Shown here in pieces: positions 52,278 to 60,253 of a stretch of DNA of 64,000 nt; position 1 is the stretch's first letter, and each line of letters starts with the position of its first letter. The stretch is from Arcicella rigui. Its GTDB lineage: Bacteria > Bacteroidota > Bacteroidia > Cytophagales > Spirosomataceae. The stretch spans positions 62,001 through 126,000 of the forward strand of contig NZ_JAYFUM010000023.1 of assembly GCF_034929435.1 (NCBI RefSeq), in the 5' to 3' direction. The notes under the pieces are model-generated. The model was not told the origin of the DNA and did not search any database. It worked only from the letters and a program-made list of their open reading frames with translations. Both the position numbers and the translations under genes were made by a program.

Positions 52278-52682
52278 ATGGAACGGGAATGTATCGAAAC
52301 AAATGATAAATCCATAATTTTATCACACTTTTTGGCTCAAGAGTTTGGATTTGAACTACTGAAAGTACAAACAGATAAAGATTGTTTTTGTTTGAAAATA
52401 ATAAGTAAAAAAGATACACCTAATAAGTTAGCTCAGAGACTAGAACCTGTTCTCTTCAAAGCTATTGAAATATTAAACTATTTGTTGTATTCTTCAAATA
52501 CGTTTGAACCTTCTTCCTGGTATTTTATCAATTTGCATCCAAAGATATTAGTATCAAATACCTTTTTGATAGAGGTAGATTATTTTCTTACCTCAGAAGA
52601 AATAATTTATTTTGAAGCCTACTGCTACGATGAATTTGATAAGCTTGTTGCAAAAGCTGGGCGTATGATGTTACGACAATAA
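52278..52682 (+). CDS. Hypothetical protein, last gene of the export operon
   Basis: A 134-residue protein without signal peptide; it begins 5 bp after the TolC gene. I do not recognise it. Two halves can be seen: helical (KLAQRLEPVLFKAIEILNYL) and beta (WYFINLHPKILVSNTFLIEV), ending in EAYCYDEFDKLVAKAGRMML, which faintly resembles the last strands of hotdog or acyl-carrier-like folds. Its place at the end of the transporter operon points to a cytoplasmic helper, for example a substrate-modifying or immunity protein. Confidence 0.6.
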   Translation: MERECIETNDKSIILSHFLAQEFGFELLKVQTDKDCFCLKIISKKDTPNKLAQRLEPVLFKAIEILNYLLYSSNTFEPSSWYFINLHPKILVSNTFLIEVDYFLTSEEIIYFEAYCYDEFDKLVAKAGRMMLRQ

Positions 52683-52911
52683 CAAACAGATGGATTAATT
52701 TATTTTTAATATTTACACCAACTTGTTAAAGAAATTTAATGGGATTGAAACGCTATGAAATCAAATCAAAAAACTATGAGTCGTTGTTTATCAAAATCAC
52801 TCTACCCAGCAAATTAGTAAAGCGAACAATCACATCTTAACTAATATTTGGTTAATTGGTAGAGACTATGGTAACAAACATTTTCGAAAAATACTTAAAA
52901 CTAATAAAGAT

Positions 52912-53250
52912 ATGAAACGTTATTGTTTAACCTTAAATTTAAAAGATGATGAAGATTTAATCGCTCAATACCAACAACTGTATGAGAAGATGAGGATTGA
53001 AATTGAAGCAGCGATAATTGATTCTGGTATTTTGAATATGGAAATTTATCGCATCGACACCCGTCTATTTATGGTAATAGATACTGTTGATGATTTCTCT
53101 TTCGAAGCTAAAAATAATCTGGACATAAAATATCCTAAAAAACAGGAATGGGAAAGCTTAATATGCAAATACCAAAAAATTTTACCAATTGAGAAAAATT
53201 ATAAAAAATGGGTATTAATGAATACAATATATGAGTTGAATTCATGGTAA
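52912..53250 (+). CDS. L-rhamnose mutarotase (RhaM) family protein, atypical active site
   Basis: A 112-residue protein of the DUF718/RhaM family: KRYCLTLNLKDDEDLIAQYQ, GILNMEIYRIDTRLFMVIDT, DDFSFEAKNNLDIKYPKKQE and KWVLMNTIYEL. The family's active-site segment (Y-x-x-x-H-x-x-x-W-P-E) reads YQQLYEKMRIEIE here, with the His replaced by Tyr and Trp-Pro by Arg-Ile, so mutarotase activity is doubtful. No rhamnose or fucose genes surround it. It follows a 229-bp gap that shows no other gene. Confidence 0.8.
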   Translation: MKRYCLTLNLKDDEDLIAQYQQLYEKMRIEIEAAIIDSGILNMEIYRIDTRLFMVIDTVDDFSFEAKNNLDIKYPKKQEWESLICKYQKILPIEKNYKKWVLMNTIYELNSW

Positions 53251-53339
53251 ATATTAGCATTTAAAATGCTAAACACTACTTAATTTAGTAAGATGTTTAA
53301 AAGTTATATTTGGTAAAATTCAGCTTTTATTTAGGAGTA

Positions 53340-53624
53340 TTTGGCAATTGTAGAGTAATATCTATGCTTCAGCAGAATTTGTTGTGTTTGTGTAATGCGA
53401 CTTCAGCATAGTCTTTTACATGCCTTCGGAAAGAAGTTTAGCCTCCCAAAAGCCCATCTCCACTTGACAGGAACGAAGTCTTTTGCCGATGGAGATTGTG
53501 ATGCAAATTCAACTTCAAGTACAACGATATTATCGTAAACCCAATTGTAAAATACCTTTTTATTGGAATCATCAACCAATATTTTTTGTGTTCTATTCAA
53601 GAAGCCTAAACAGTACTCTACCAA
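53340..53624 (-). pseudogene. IS5-like transposase C-terminal remnant
   Basis: One minus frame gives AKDFVPVKWRWAFGRLNFFP and then a stop (53403). A neighbouring frame continues with LKSHYTNTTNSAEA, a stop, and ILLYNC. This is the degraded end of an IS5-family transposase, whose intact form has KRWVVERTFxWLxxxRRLxKDYE and then NSxA(F/W)I. The ERTF segment is lost by deletion and at least one frameshift is present. The N-terminal catalytic region is missing. No terminal repeats seen. Confidence 0.6.
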
Positions 53625-53640
53625 CAGACGAGCTTTCGCT

Positions 53641-53840
53641 CCCTCAATCAGCGTAGTGTTTTCACTACGTCGTTGTGTTCGCCAATCTCATGATTAGCAA
53701 AAATGCGATAGCATTTTATAGGGTATTTAATAGGGGAAAAATCGTTTGGTCTTATTACTAAAATGGAGTTTTTATATCAAGTTGAGCGTGACGCTCTTTT
53801 TGCTTTTAGGTCGTAGGAACGTTTCGCTTAACCAACGACC
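53641..53840 (+). repeat. Multi-hairpin element, copy A (L+R)
   Basis: A 200-bp element with consecutive hairpins: AGTGTTTTCACT then ACGTCG, CCAATCTCATGATTAG, AAATGCGATAGCATTTTATA, GAGCGTGACGCTC, and GGTCGTAGGAACGTTTCGC...ACGACC. It is about 90-95% identical to copy B at 54001. The best preserved full-length form of the L and R modules seen singly at 2.5-5 kb and 43.8 kb. It follows the IS5-like remnant directly. Confidence 0.85.
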
Positions 53841-53865
53841 TACTTGGAGAATCAGTGGAATATTT

Positions 53866-53910
53866 TTATAAAGCTAAATCAATTCTGCCATTGAAAAAAA
53901 CATAATACTT
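53866..53910 (+). pseudogene. Decayed 5' end related to the lipoprotein gene at 43187
   Basis: TATAAAGCTAAATCAATTCT, then the start of a KKTIIL-like reading (TTGAAAAAAACATAATACTT), matches the leader and first codons of the 43187 gene (ATAAAGTTAAATCAATCCTA..., RKTIIFF). Similarity fades after about 45-60 bp. It lies between elements A and B. Confidence 0.5.
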
Positions 53911-53970
53911 TTGAAAAAGCTTTTGTTTATCCAAGTATATTTGAAATATAATTTAATATTTACTTGAATA

Positions 53971-54242
53971 ATGATACAAAGAGCCTTGATTTCTGAATTA
54001 CCCTCGCTCAGCGTAGTGTTTTACTACGTCGTTGTATTCACCAATCTCATGATTGGCAAAATGCTATAGCATTTTATAAGGTGTTGGATAGGGAAAAATC
54101 GTTTGGTCTTATTACTAAAATGGAGTTTTTATATCAAGTTGAGCGTGACGCTCTTTTTACTTTTGGGTCGTAGGAACGCTTCGCTTAACCAACGACCAGT
54201 TGCTATACTTTCGCTTCAAAGAGTAAATCAATGAAGCTATTA
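53971..54242 (+). pseudogene. Decayed 5' end of an AAA_14 ATPase gene, split by element B
   Basis: ATGATACAAAGAGCCTTGAT (53971 on) translates MIQRALISEL and corresponds to MIHRELSSEL of the intact gene at 44663. At 54000 it is interrupted by element B. After the element, CTTTCGCTTCAAAGAGTAAA (54207 on) resumes with AGAGTAAATCA, the next bases of the intact gene. Rejoined, the sequence reads MIQRALISELLSLQRVNQ. The gene is lost beyond about 54242. Confidence 0.65.
54001..54204 (+). repeat. Multi-hairpin element, copy B (L+R), inserted in a gene remnant
   Basis: Starts CCCTCGCTCAGCGTAGTG and ends ...CTTAACCAACGACCAGTT, with the same hairpin series as copy A (AAATGCTATAGCATTT in place of AAATGCGATAGCATTT). 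It is flanked by GAATTA on the left and CTTTCGCTTC on the right, halves of one interrupted reading frame. The 300-bp stretch after it (54243-54548) holds only AT-rich sequence and the promoter region of the next gene. Confidence 0.85.
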
Positions 54243-54548
54243 ATCCTGTAATATAATACTTACTCAATCTTCTCCAAAATTCACAAATGCCTGCAACTAT
54301 CACTTTTTCAATAAAAAAAATAAAATTTTGATTATAAAAGTTGATTTCGTATTATTGTATCAAAATGATAAATTACCAAATAATTTTAACATCAACATTC
54401 TTAATCATTGTATAAATCCTCTTGTTTCGCATTTTTGCTGAAATAAGTGGGGCGAAGCGTACCCAAGATTGATTTTTCAACCTTTCAAAATAGTCAATCA
54501 AAAACACAATTATATATAATTATTAATTATTTCAATTTTACGAATGCA

Positions 54549-55508
54549 ATGACTAACAGAAGAGATTTTCTAAAAACAATTGGAGTAGCGAGTGCTGGGG
54601 CAATGTTGGCACAGTCGGATTTATTCGCAAAGCAGTTGATGGCAAAACCAAAACAAATTGGTCTTCAGCTTTATACACTTCGTGAAGAATTAGCCAAAGA
54701 TGCCAAAGGTACTATCAGTAAAGTGGCTCAGATTGGCTTCAACCATGTTGAAACATTTTTCAATTATTCTGGTGATGCAAGCAAGGATTTGTTCTGGGGA
54801 ATGAAACCTGCTGAATTGAAACAGGTATTTGCAGACAATAATCTAAAATCGTACAGCGGTCACTATCAATTGAACGATTATCTTACACCCAACAATGGTA
54901 AAGATGATGCGTTGAAAACACAAATCGATATTGTTGCTACTTTAGGACAAAAGTACTTAATCGTGCCAGTTCCTCCATTTGGGTTAATTGATAAAATGAC
55001 GATTGACGACTATAAATTTATGGCTGAACAATTCAACAAAGCTGGCGAATTGGCTCATAAATCAGGGGTTCAATTGGGTTATCATAATCACTTCTGGGAG
55101 TTTAAACATTTACAAGGCGAAAAATCTGGTTTGGATGTATTGCTTGAAGAAACACAAAAAGATTTATTAAGCTTTGAATTAGATTTGTTCTGGACAGTAA
55201 AAGCGGGTAAAGACCCAGTAGAATTGTTCAAGAAACATCCTAAGCGTTTTGTGATGTGGCACGTGAAAGATATTGATAAACAATTTGCGAAAGCGGTTTA
55301 CCCTGCGGCAGCACAACAAGGTATTTTTACTACTTTGCGTGAAGTGAAATTTACAGAAGTTGGTACGGGTGCGGTGAATTTCAAAGAAATTTTCAATCAT
55401 ACGCAAGACCTTCAAAATATCTTTGTTGAACAAGACCAAATTTATAGAGATGATAAATTTGAGAGTGTTAAAATGAGTTATGATTATATCAAAAACAATT
55501 TGATTTAG
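54549..55508 (+). CDS. Sugar phosphate isomerase/epimerase (xylose isomerase-like TIM barrel), RR leader
   Basis: A 319-residue protein from the ATG at 54549, which puts a twin-arginine leader (TNRRDFLKTIGVASAGAML) at the start; the in-frame start 102 bp upstream gives an unlikely tail. The AP-endonuclease-2-like TIM barrel is evident: QIGLQLYTLREELAKDAKGT, KVAQIGFNHVETFFNYSG, VQLGYHNHFWEF with metal-binding His, LLSFELDLFWTVKAGKDPVE and VMWHVKDIDK. Exported members act in keto-sugar pathways together with Gfo/Idh proteins, such as those at 14.6-18.8 kb. A strong terminator follows. Confidence 0.9.
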   Translation: MTNRRDFLKTIGVASAGAMLAQSDLFAKQLMAKPKQIGLQLYTLREELAKDAKGTISKVAQIGFNHVETFFNYSGDASKDLFWGMKPAELKQVFADNNLKSYSGHYQLNDYLTPNNGKDDALKTQIDIVATLGQKYLIVPVPPFGLIDKMTIDDYKFMAEQFNKAGELAHKSGVQLGYHNHFWEFKHLQGEKSGLDVLLEETQKDLLSFELDLFWTVKAGKDPVELFKKHPKRFVMWHVKDIDKQFAKAVYPAAAQQGIFTTLREVKFTEVGTGAVNFKEIFNHTQDLQNIFVEQDQIYRDDKFESVKMSYDYIKNNLI

Positions 55509-55605
55509 ATTGATATTGTAGAGATTGGTAATTAGTATTTTCAAAACTCTAATTATCAGCTACTTATAATAATATTTGCTTAAATTGTATTGATTAATTA
55601 GCAAA

Positions 55606-55656
55606 GAAATAGCCATTCCCAATAGTTCGCTATTGGAAATGGCTATTTCGTTTTTT
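55606..55656 (+). terminator. Rho-independent terminator after the TIM-barrel gene
   Basis: GAAATAGCCATTCCCAATAG (55606-55625), loop TTCG, and CTATTGGAAATGGCTATTTC (55630-55649) form a 20-bp stem with one mismatch, followed by GTTTTTT. Confidence 0.95.
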
Positions 55657-55661
55657 AAACT

Positions 55662-57785
55662 TTAAAGAGCAAAAGCAATGTAACTATCACCTTTTTTTGT
55701 CCCCAATTTTGTGCCACCACAAGCCACTACAATATATTGTTTTCCTTTGATTTGATAAGTACTTGGCGTAGCAAAACCTGCCGCTGGGAGTTTGGTTTCC
55801 CAAAGTATTTCGCCTGTTTTTTTATCGAAAATTCTAAACATTCCATCTTTTGTGGCCGCAATAAAGAGCAAACCGCTGGCAGTGACTACTGGGCCTCCAT
55901 AATTTTCTGAGCCTGTGGTTGGAATTCCTTTAGCTTTTAGTTCGGGATATTCGCCAAAAGGTTTTTGCCATAAATGCTTGCCCGTGTTCAAATCAATGGC
56001 GGTTAGCGTTCCCCACGGCGGACGAATACCGGGATACCCCTTGCTATCAATAAATTTATTGTAGCCATTGAAACTATAAGGAATATATGGTTTTTTGTCT
56101 TTTGTGTTTTCTGCCGAAGCTTCTACTTTTTCATCTCCAAACAAAAACGCTACAATCGCCTGTTTGTCTTTTGCTGAAAGATGTCCAAAACCGGGCATCA
56201 TACCTTTGCCTGAATTAATAATTTTACCGACGTACTCTCGGTCTTTTCGCTGACCAATGTCCACCAAAGAAGGATAACCACTCACTGGATTTCCCTTGCG
56301 TTCTGCTCCGTGACAAACTGAACAAGTAGCCGAATAAAGGCGTTGACCAGTACTTTGGTGGGCTAATTCTTCTGATTTTGGGGTAGGTTTCAAACTGAAA
56401 ACCCAAGCCATTTCGTTGGCATTTACATACATAATGCCGTCGGGGTCAACGGCTGCACCGCCCCATTCTGCACCGCCGTCTGCTCCGGGGTATAGTAAAG
56501 TTTCTTTTTTTCCTAAAGGTTGAAAAACGCCTTTGTTAGATTTTCGATACGTTTCTAACAAAGCCGCTTTGTCGTCTGAATACGGATTTATGTCTTTTTC
56601 TGAAATGGTTTGTCGAGCAAAAGCCGCTGGCAAAGTAGGAATCGGCTGGGTCGCCCAAGTACTTTCTTCGGGCAAACTTGATTTTGGAAAAGGCTTTTCT
56701 TCAATCGGAAATAAAGGTTTTCCCGTTACTCTATCAAAAACAAAAACGTGTCCCGATTTGGTTACTTGTGCCACAGCGTCAATACTTTTTCCTTTGTGTT
56801 TTACCGTAATTAAATTGGGCGGAGCAGGCAAATCTTTGTCCCAAATATCATGGTGAACCGTTTGAAAATGCCATAATCTTTTACCAGTACGAGCGTCAAG
56901 TGCGATGAGACAGTTGGCAAAAAGGTTTTTACCTTTGCGATTTCCGCCATAAAAATCAAAAGCAGCCGAACCCGTTGGTACATAAATAATTCCTCTTTTG
57001 CGGTCTACGGCCATGCCTGCCCAGTTGTTTGCTCCGCCGACTTCGGTATTTTTATAAGCATTTTTTGGCCAAGTTTCGTAGCCGTACTCCTTGGGCTGGG
57101 GAATGGTATGAAAAACCCAAGCTAATTTTCCAGTTCGTACATTAAAAGCTTGAATATTGCCCAAAGCCGCATCTGCACCTTCCGAAAGTCGAAGCGGCAT
57201 CACGATTAAATCTTCAAACAAAGTACCGGGCGTATTTGAAACAGCAAATTTATTTTCGGCATTTTTTCCTAAACCTTCTTTAATACTTACTCGTCCGTTA
57301 TCGCCAAATGAAGGAATTTTTGTGCCTTTATTCGCATCAATGGCATAAAGCCAAGCTCCGAGTGTATATAAAATTCTGGCAGGTTCGGATGAATTTGCCT
57401 CTTTACTTTCCCAGTATGTAACGCCTCTTAAAGTATTTAAAGCCGAAGTTCCTGTCTCTTTAAATTTCCATAATTCTTTACCTGTGCTGGCATCAAGGGC
57501 GAATAAATGATTGGAAGCTGTTACGCCGTAAAGTTTTCCTTTTACGATAATCGGGTTGCATTGTACCTGACCAGAGTCAAGCGAATGATATTCCCAAGCT
57601 ACTTTTAGTTGACTTACATTATCCTTATTGATTTGCGTCAGGGTCGAATAATGGTTTCTGTCTGGTCCGCCCAAGTACTCCGCCCAATCGGTATCACTGT
57701 CTGTAATGTTTTGCGTGGCTGGTAAATAGGCAGCCGATAAGCCCAAAAGCCCTAAAAGACTGGAAAGTAAAAATGCTTTTTTCAT
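55662..57785 (-). CDS. PQQ-dependent dehydrogenase with inserted cytochrome c domain
   Basis: A 707-residue protein from the ATG at 57785 (signal peptide KKAFLLSSLLGLLGLSAAYL); an in-frame TTG three codons upstream is less likely. The propeller repeats (VKGKLYGVTASNHLFALDAS, GLLFIAATKDGMFRIFDKKT) and DWAEYLGGPDRNHYSTLTQI at the start are those of soluble/periplasmic PQQ glucose or alcohol dehydrogenases. Between propeller blades lies a cytochrome c domain with heme motif CSVCH and axial Met in MMPGFGHLS. Electrons from sugar or alcohol oxidation would pass to the heme. No PQQ biosynthesis genes are in the window. Monocistronic. Confidence 0.92.
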   Translation of the reverse strand: MKKAFLLSSLLGLLGLSAAYLPATQNITDSDTDWAEYLGGPDRNHYSTLTQINKDNVSQLKVAWEYHSLDSGQVQCNPIIVKGKLYGVTASNHLFALDASTGKELWKFKETGTSALNTLRGVTYWESKEANSSEPARILYTLGAWLYAIDANKGTKIPSFGDNGRVSIKEGLGKNAENKFAVSNTPGTLFEDLIVMPLRLSEGADAALGNIQAFNVRTGKLAWVFHTIPQPKEYGYETWPKNAYKNTEVGGANNWAGMAVDRKRGIIYVPTGSAAFDFYGGNRKGKNLFANCLIALDARTGKRLWHFQTVHHDIWDKDLPAPPNLITVKHKGKSIDAVAQVTKSGHVFVFDRVTGKPLFPIEEKPFPKSSLPEESTWATQPIPTLPAAFARQTISEKDINPYSDDKAALLETYRKSNKGVFQPLGKKETLLYPGADGGAEWGGAAVDPDGIMYVNANEMAWVFSLKPTPKSEELAHQSTGQRLYSATCSVCHGAERKGNPVSGYPSLVDIGQRKDREYVGKIINSGKGMMPGFGHLSAKDKQAIVAFLFGDEKVEASAENTKDKKPYIPYSFNGYNKFIDSKGYPGIRPPWGTLTAIDLNTGKHLWQKPFGEYPELKAKGIPTTGSENYGGPVVTASGLLFIAATKDGMFRIFDKKTGEILWETKLPAAGFATPSTYQIKGKQYIVVACGGTKLGTKKGDSYIAFAL

Positions 57786-57906
57786 AGAAAACAAGATTGA
57801 TAAATTTTATTCATTTCGTATTTACGAATGTTTAAAACATAAGCAATTTAAGATTTTATATTAAAAAGCTAATCCTGATAAGTAGCGACAGCCTATTTAA
57901 AAGAAA

Positions 57907-57936
57907 AACGTCAAGAAAGTTAACTTCCTTGACGTT
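57907..57936 (-). terminator. Terminator after the alpha/beta-hydrolase gene
   Basis: AACGTCAAGAAAGTT and AACTTCCTTGACGTT form a 15-bp stem without loop bases and one mismatch; on the minus strand the hairpin is followed by TTTTTCTTTT. It ends the hydrolase transcript. Confidence 0.8.
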
Positions 57937-57957
57937 GCTAAAAATCATGTATCAATA

Positions 57958-59058
57958 TTACTTATTCAAAACTGATTTTATTACGGCGGCGGCTTGTAAG
58001 GTGGCTACTTGAATGCTGTTTACATGAGCGATTGGGTTTAATAAACCATAGTCGTGAATCAAACCATTGTATCTTGTTAAAGTAACTTTTACGCCTGCTT
58101 CGTTGAGTTTTCTGGCATAAGCTTCGCCTTCGTCACGTAAAACGTCATTTTCTGCTGTTTGAACCAAGGTTTCTGGTAAACCTCTCAATTGTTCGATACT
58201 TGCTTGTAAAGGTGAAGCGTAGATTTCTTTGCGTTTTTCTACATCAGGCAAATAATTATCCCAGAACCATTTCATCATATTTTTAGTAAGAAAACGACCT
58301 TCAGCAAAAGCGTTGTAAGATTCATTTTCAAAATTGGCATCTGTTACTGGCCATAAAAGTACTTGTAATTTGATGGCAGGGCCTTTTTTATCTTTGGCCA
58401 TCAAGGCAATTACTGCCGACATATTTCCGCCAACGCTGTTACCTACTACGGCAAGTTTTTTACCATCTACACCAATTTCATGTCCGTGTTCAGCCACCCA
58501 TTGTGTTGCGGCATAAATTTCATTGATTGCCACTGGATATTGTACTTCTGGCGAAGGTGAATAATCTGGGAAAACCGCCACTGCTCCGCTATTTACCACT
58601 AAATCACGCACTAATCTTCTGTGTGTAGGGTAGTCGCCCAAAACCCAACCGCCACCGTGAATAAAAATAAATACAGGAGCATTTGGTTTTACGCCTTTGG
58701 GTTTGGTAATGTGTACTTTTACTTTATATCCGTTTTGTGAAATCACTTTTTCAGATTCTGTAATGCCTGAATAATCTACTTCCACAGATTTCTGAGCTCC
58801 CACTAATACTTGTCTTGCATCGGCAACGCTTAGTTGTTCAATGGGTTTGCCATTGCCTGAATTTAAGGCTTTCAAAAAGGCTTGCACTTCTGTAAAAACC
58901 AATGGGTCTTTTTCGCCTTTGTAGGGTCTTAGTTGTGCTTGTGCAAATAGCGACGAAAGTAAAAACCAGATGAAACTGATTACAAAAATGTTTTTACCGA
59001 TGTTAAATGAACGTTCTTGGGCTTTGTCATACGTAGTGACTAATGCTATATTTTTCAT
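57958..59058 (-). CDS. Alpha/beta hydrolase (HSL-type esterase/lipase), exported
   Basis: A 366-residue enzyme with an N-terminal hydrophobic segment (FVISFIWFLLSSLFAQAQ). The HSL family oxyanion motif HGGGW is at 134-138, the nucleophile Ser208 in GNSVGG, the catalytic Asp in ENDVLRDEGEAYA and the His in LIHDYG. Such enzymes hydrolyse short acyl esters; periplasmic deacetylation of acetylated xylan is possible but not shown. The gene follows the AraC-type regulator at 59158 in the same direction, with about 100 bp between them. Confidence 0.92.
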   Translation of the reverse strand: MKNIALVTTYDKAQERSFNIGKNIFVISFIWFLLSSLFAQAQLRPYKGEKDPLVFTEVQAFLKALNSGNGKPIEQLSVADARQVLVGAQKSVEVDYSGITESEKVISQNGYKVKVHITKPKGVKPNAPVFIFIHGGGWVLGDYPTHRRLVRDLVVNSGAVAVFPDYSPSPEVQYPVAINEIYAATQWVAEHGHEIGVDGKKLAVVGNSVGGNMSAVIALMAKDKKGPAIKLQVLLWPVTDANFENESYNAFAEGRFLTKNMMKWFWDNYLPDVEKRKEIYASPLQASIEQLRGLPETLVQTAENDVLRDEGEAYARKLNEAGVKVTLTRYNGLIHDYGLLNPIAHVNSIQVATLQAAAVIKSVLNK

Positions 59059-59157
59059 GTTGTTATGTGTTTAAGTATTTGTTATGTCATATTGACAATA
59101 CAAAATTAGAGCGACATACAGTCTGAAAAAATATCAAAAAGTGCACTATTGTTGTAC

Positions 59158-60012
59158 TTATTTCCCTGCGGTATTATTTTTTCTAAAATCAGAAGTTGTT
59201 ACACCTACTTTTTGCACAAAAGTTCTATTGAAATAAGCAGGGTCTTCGTAGCCTAATTGATAGGCGATTTCTTTTGCTGTTAAAGAAGTATAAATTAAAA
59301 GCCGTTTGGCTTCTAAAATAATTCGGTCTTTGATAATCTCATTGGGTTGTGAAAGGTTCAAGCGTTTAAAACGATGTGTTAGCGTTTTGGGGGCAACGTT
59401 CAGCAAATCGGCATAATCTGCTACCGAATGTTTTTCTTTATAGTGAATCTCGACCAATCGACTAAAATTTCTGAAAAAATCAATATCATTTGGCGAGTCA
59501 TTCACGGCAGCCAATTGCTGTTTTTTCCAAATACGAGTCGCTCGGATGATGAGCAATTTTAAATAAACACGAATCATTTCTTCTTGAGAAGTATCATTTA
59601 GGTGTAATTCCTCGTCAATTCTTTTGGCAATTAGCTCAATTTCAGTCATTTCGCTTTCAGGCAAAACTACCATTGGCATATTGTAAATATTATTGAAAAG
59701 CAACCCGTCGCAAGCTACTTCGGCATCGTGAATTTGTACGCAATAAAAATCACGATTGTAAAACATAAAGTAACCAAGCTCAGAACCACAGTTTTCCAAC
59801 TGAAAAAATTGGTTTGAATTAATAAAAAAAAGTGTCAGCGAATCGGTGTAATATTGCTGAAAATCAACTTTTAAGGAATAACCTGCCGGCAATAAAAGTA
59901 CTTTGATGAAGGGATTGAAACGCTCTTGATTGAATGCTTCTTTCGTAGATTGATTTACGAGTTGTAAGCCAAATTTTTTATGATTTAATTCAAAAGTGCT
60001 TGACGTTTTCAT
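59158..60012 (-). CDS. AraC family transcriptional regulator
   Basis: A 284-residue regulator. A cupin-like N-terminal half (FIKVLLLPAGYSLKVDFQQY) is followed by the C-terminal AraC domain: HSVADYADLLNVAPKTLTHR and LTAKEIAYQLGYEDPAYFNR with the second recognition helix, near residues 195-275. It is placed immediately upstream of, and codirectional with, the esterase gene, which is a likely target. Confidence 0.92.
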   Translation of the reverse strand: MKTSSTFELNHKKFGLQLVNQSTKEAFNQERFNPFIKVLLLPAGYSLKVDFQQYYTDSLTLFFINSNQFFQLENCGSELGYFMFYNRDFYCVQIHDAEVACDGLLFNNIYNMPMVVLPESEMTEIELIAKRIDEELHLNDTSQEEMIRVYLKLLIIRATRIWKKQQLAAVNDSPNDIDFFRNFSRLVEIHYKEKHSVADYADLLNVAPKTLTHRFKRLNLSQPNEIIKDRIILEAKRLLIYTSLTAKEIAYQLGYEDPAYFNRTFVQKVGVTTSDFRKNNTAGK

Positions 60013-60168
60013 GTTAAAAATTATTTGTGATTCGATAAAATAATGGATTGTTCTGAACTACATTTTACGAATGTAAGCCGAAGAAACCAATTTTGATAGA
60101 TTGTCGTTACAGATTCATCTCGTTTATTGGAAATATTATATCATACTTCTAAAAAAAGCGTTTGATAA

Positions 60169-60249
60169 ATCAGAAATCTGATACCTGAAATCTAAAATCT
60201 AAAATAGCCTTTAGACTTTCCGAATTCCTAATTCATAACTCATAATTAC
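60169..60249 (+). repeat. Degenerate intergenic repeat array
   Basis: CAGAAATCTGATACCTGAAA is followed by TCTAAAATCTAAAAT and AATTCATAACTCATAATTA. Nearly the same module (CAGAAATCCGACACCTGAAA) is in the 17.2-17.36 kb gap. It ends a few bases before the Tag start codon and fills the 241-bp gap together with AT-rich sequence. Confidence 0.5.
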
Positions 60250-60253
60250 AAAA

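Noticed and set aside
52741..52752. GGGATTGAAACG resembling a CRISPR repeat end
   Set aside because: A single occurrence without periodic copies or cas genes; a similar string inside the gene at 59.9 kb is chance.
53252..53272. TTAGCATTTAAAATGCTAA as terminator of the RhaM-like gene
   Set aside because: The arms nearly touch and no T-run follows, so it is too weak to call.
57815..57828. TTCGTATTTACGAA palindrome upstream of the PQQ gene as an operator
   Set aside because: Only 14 bp and AT-rich; no second copy or matching regulator seen nearby.
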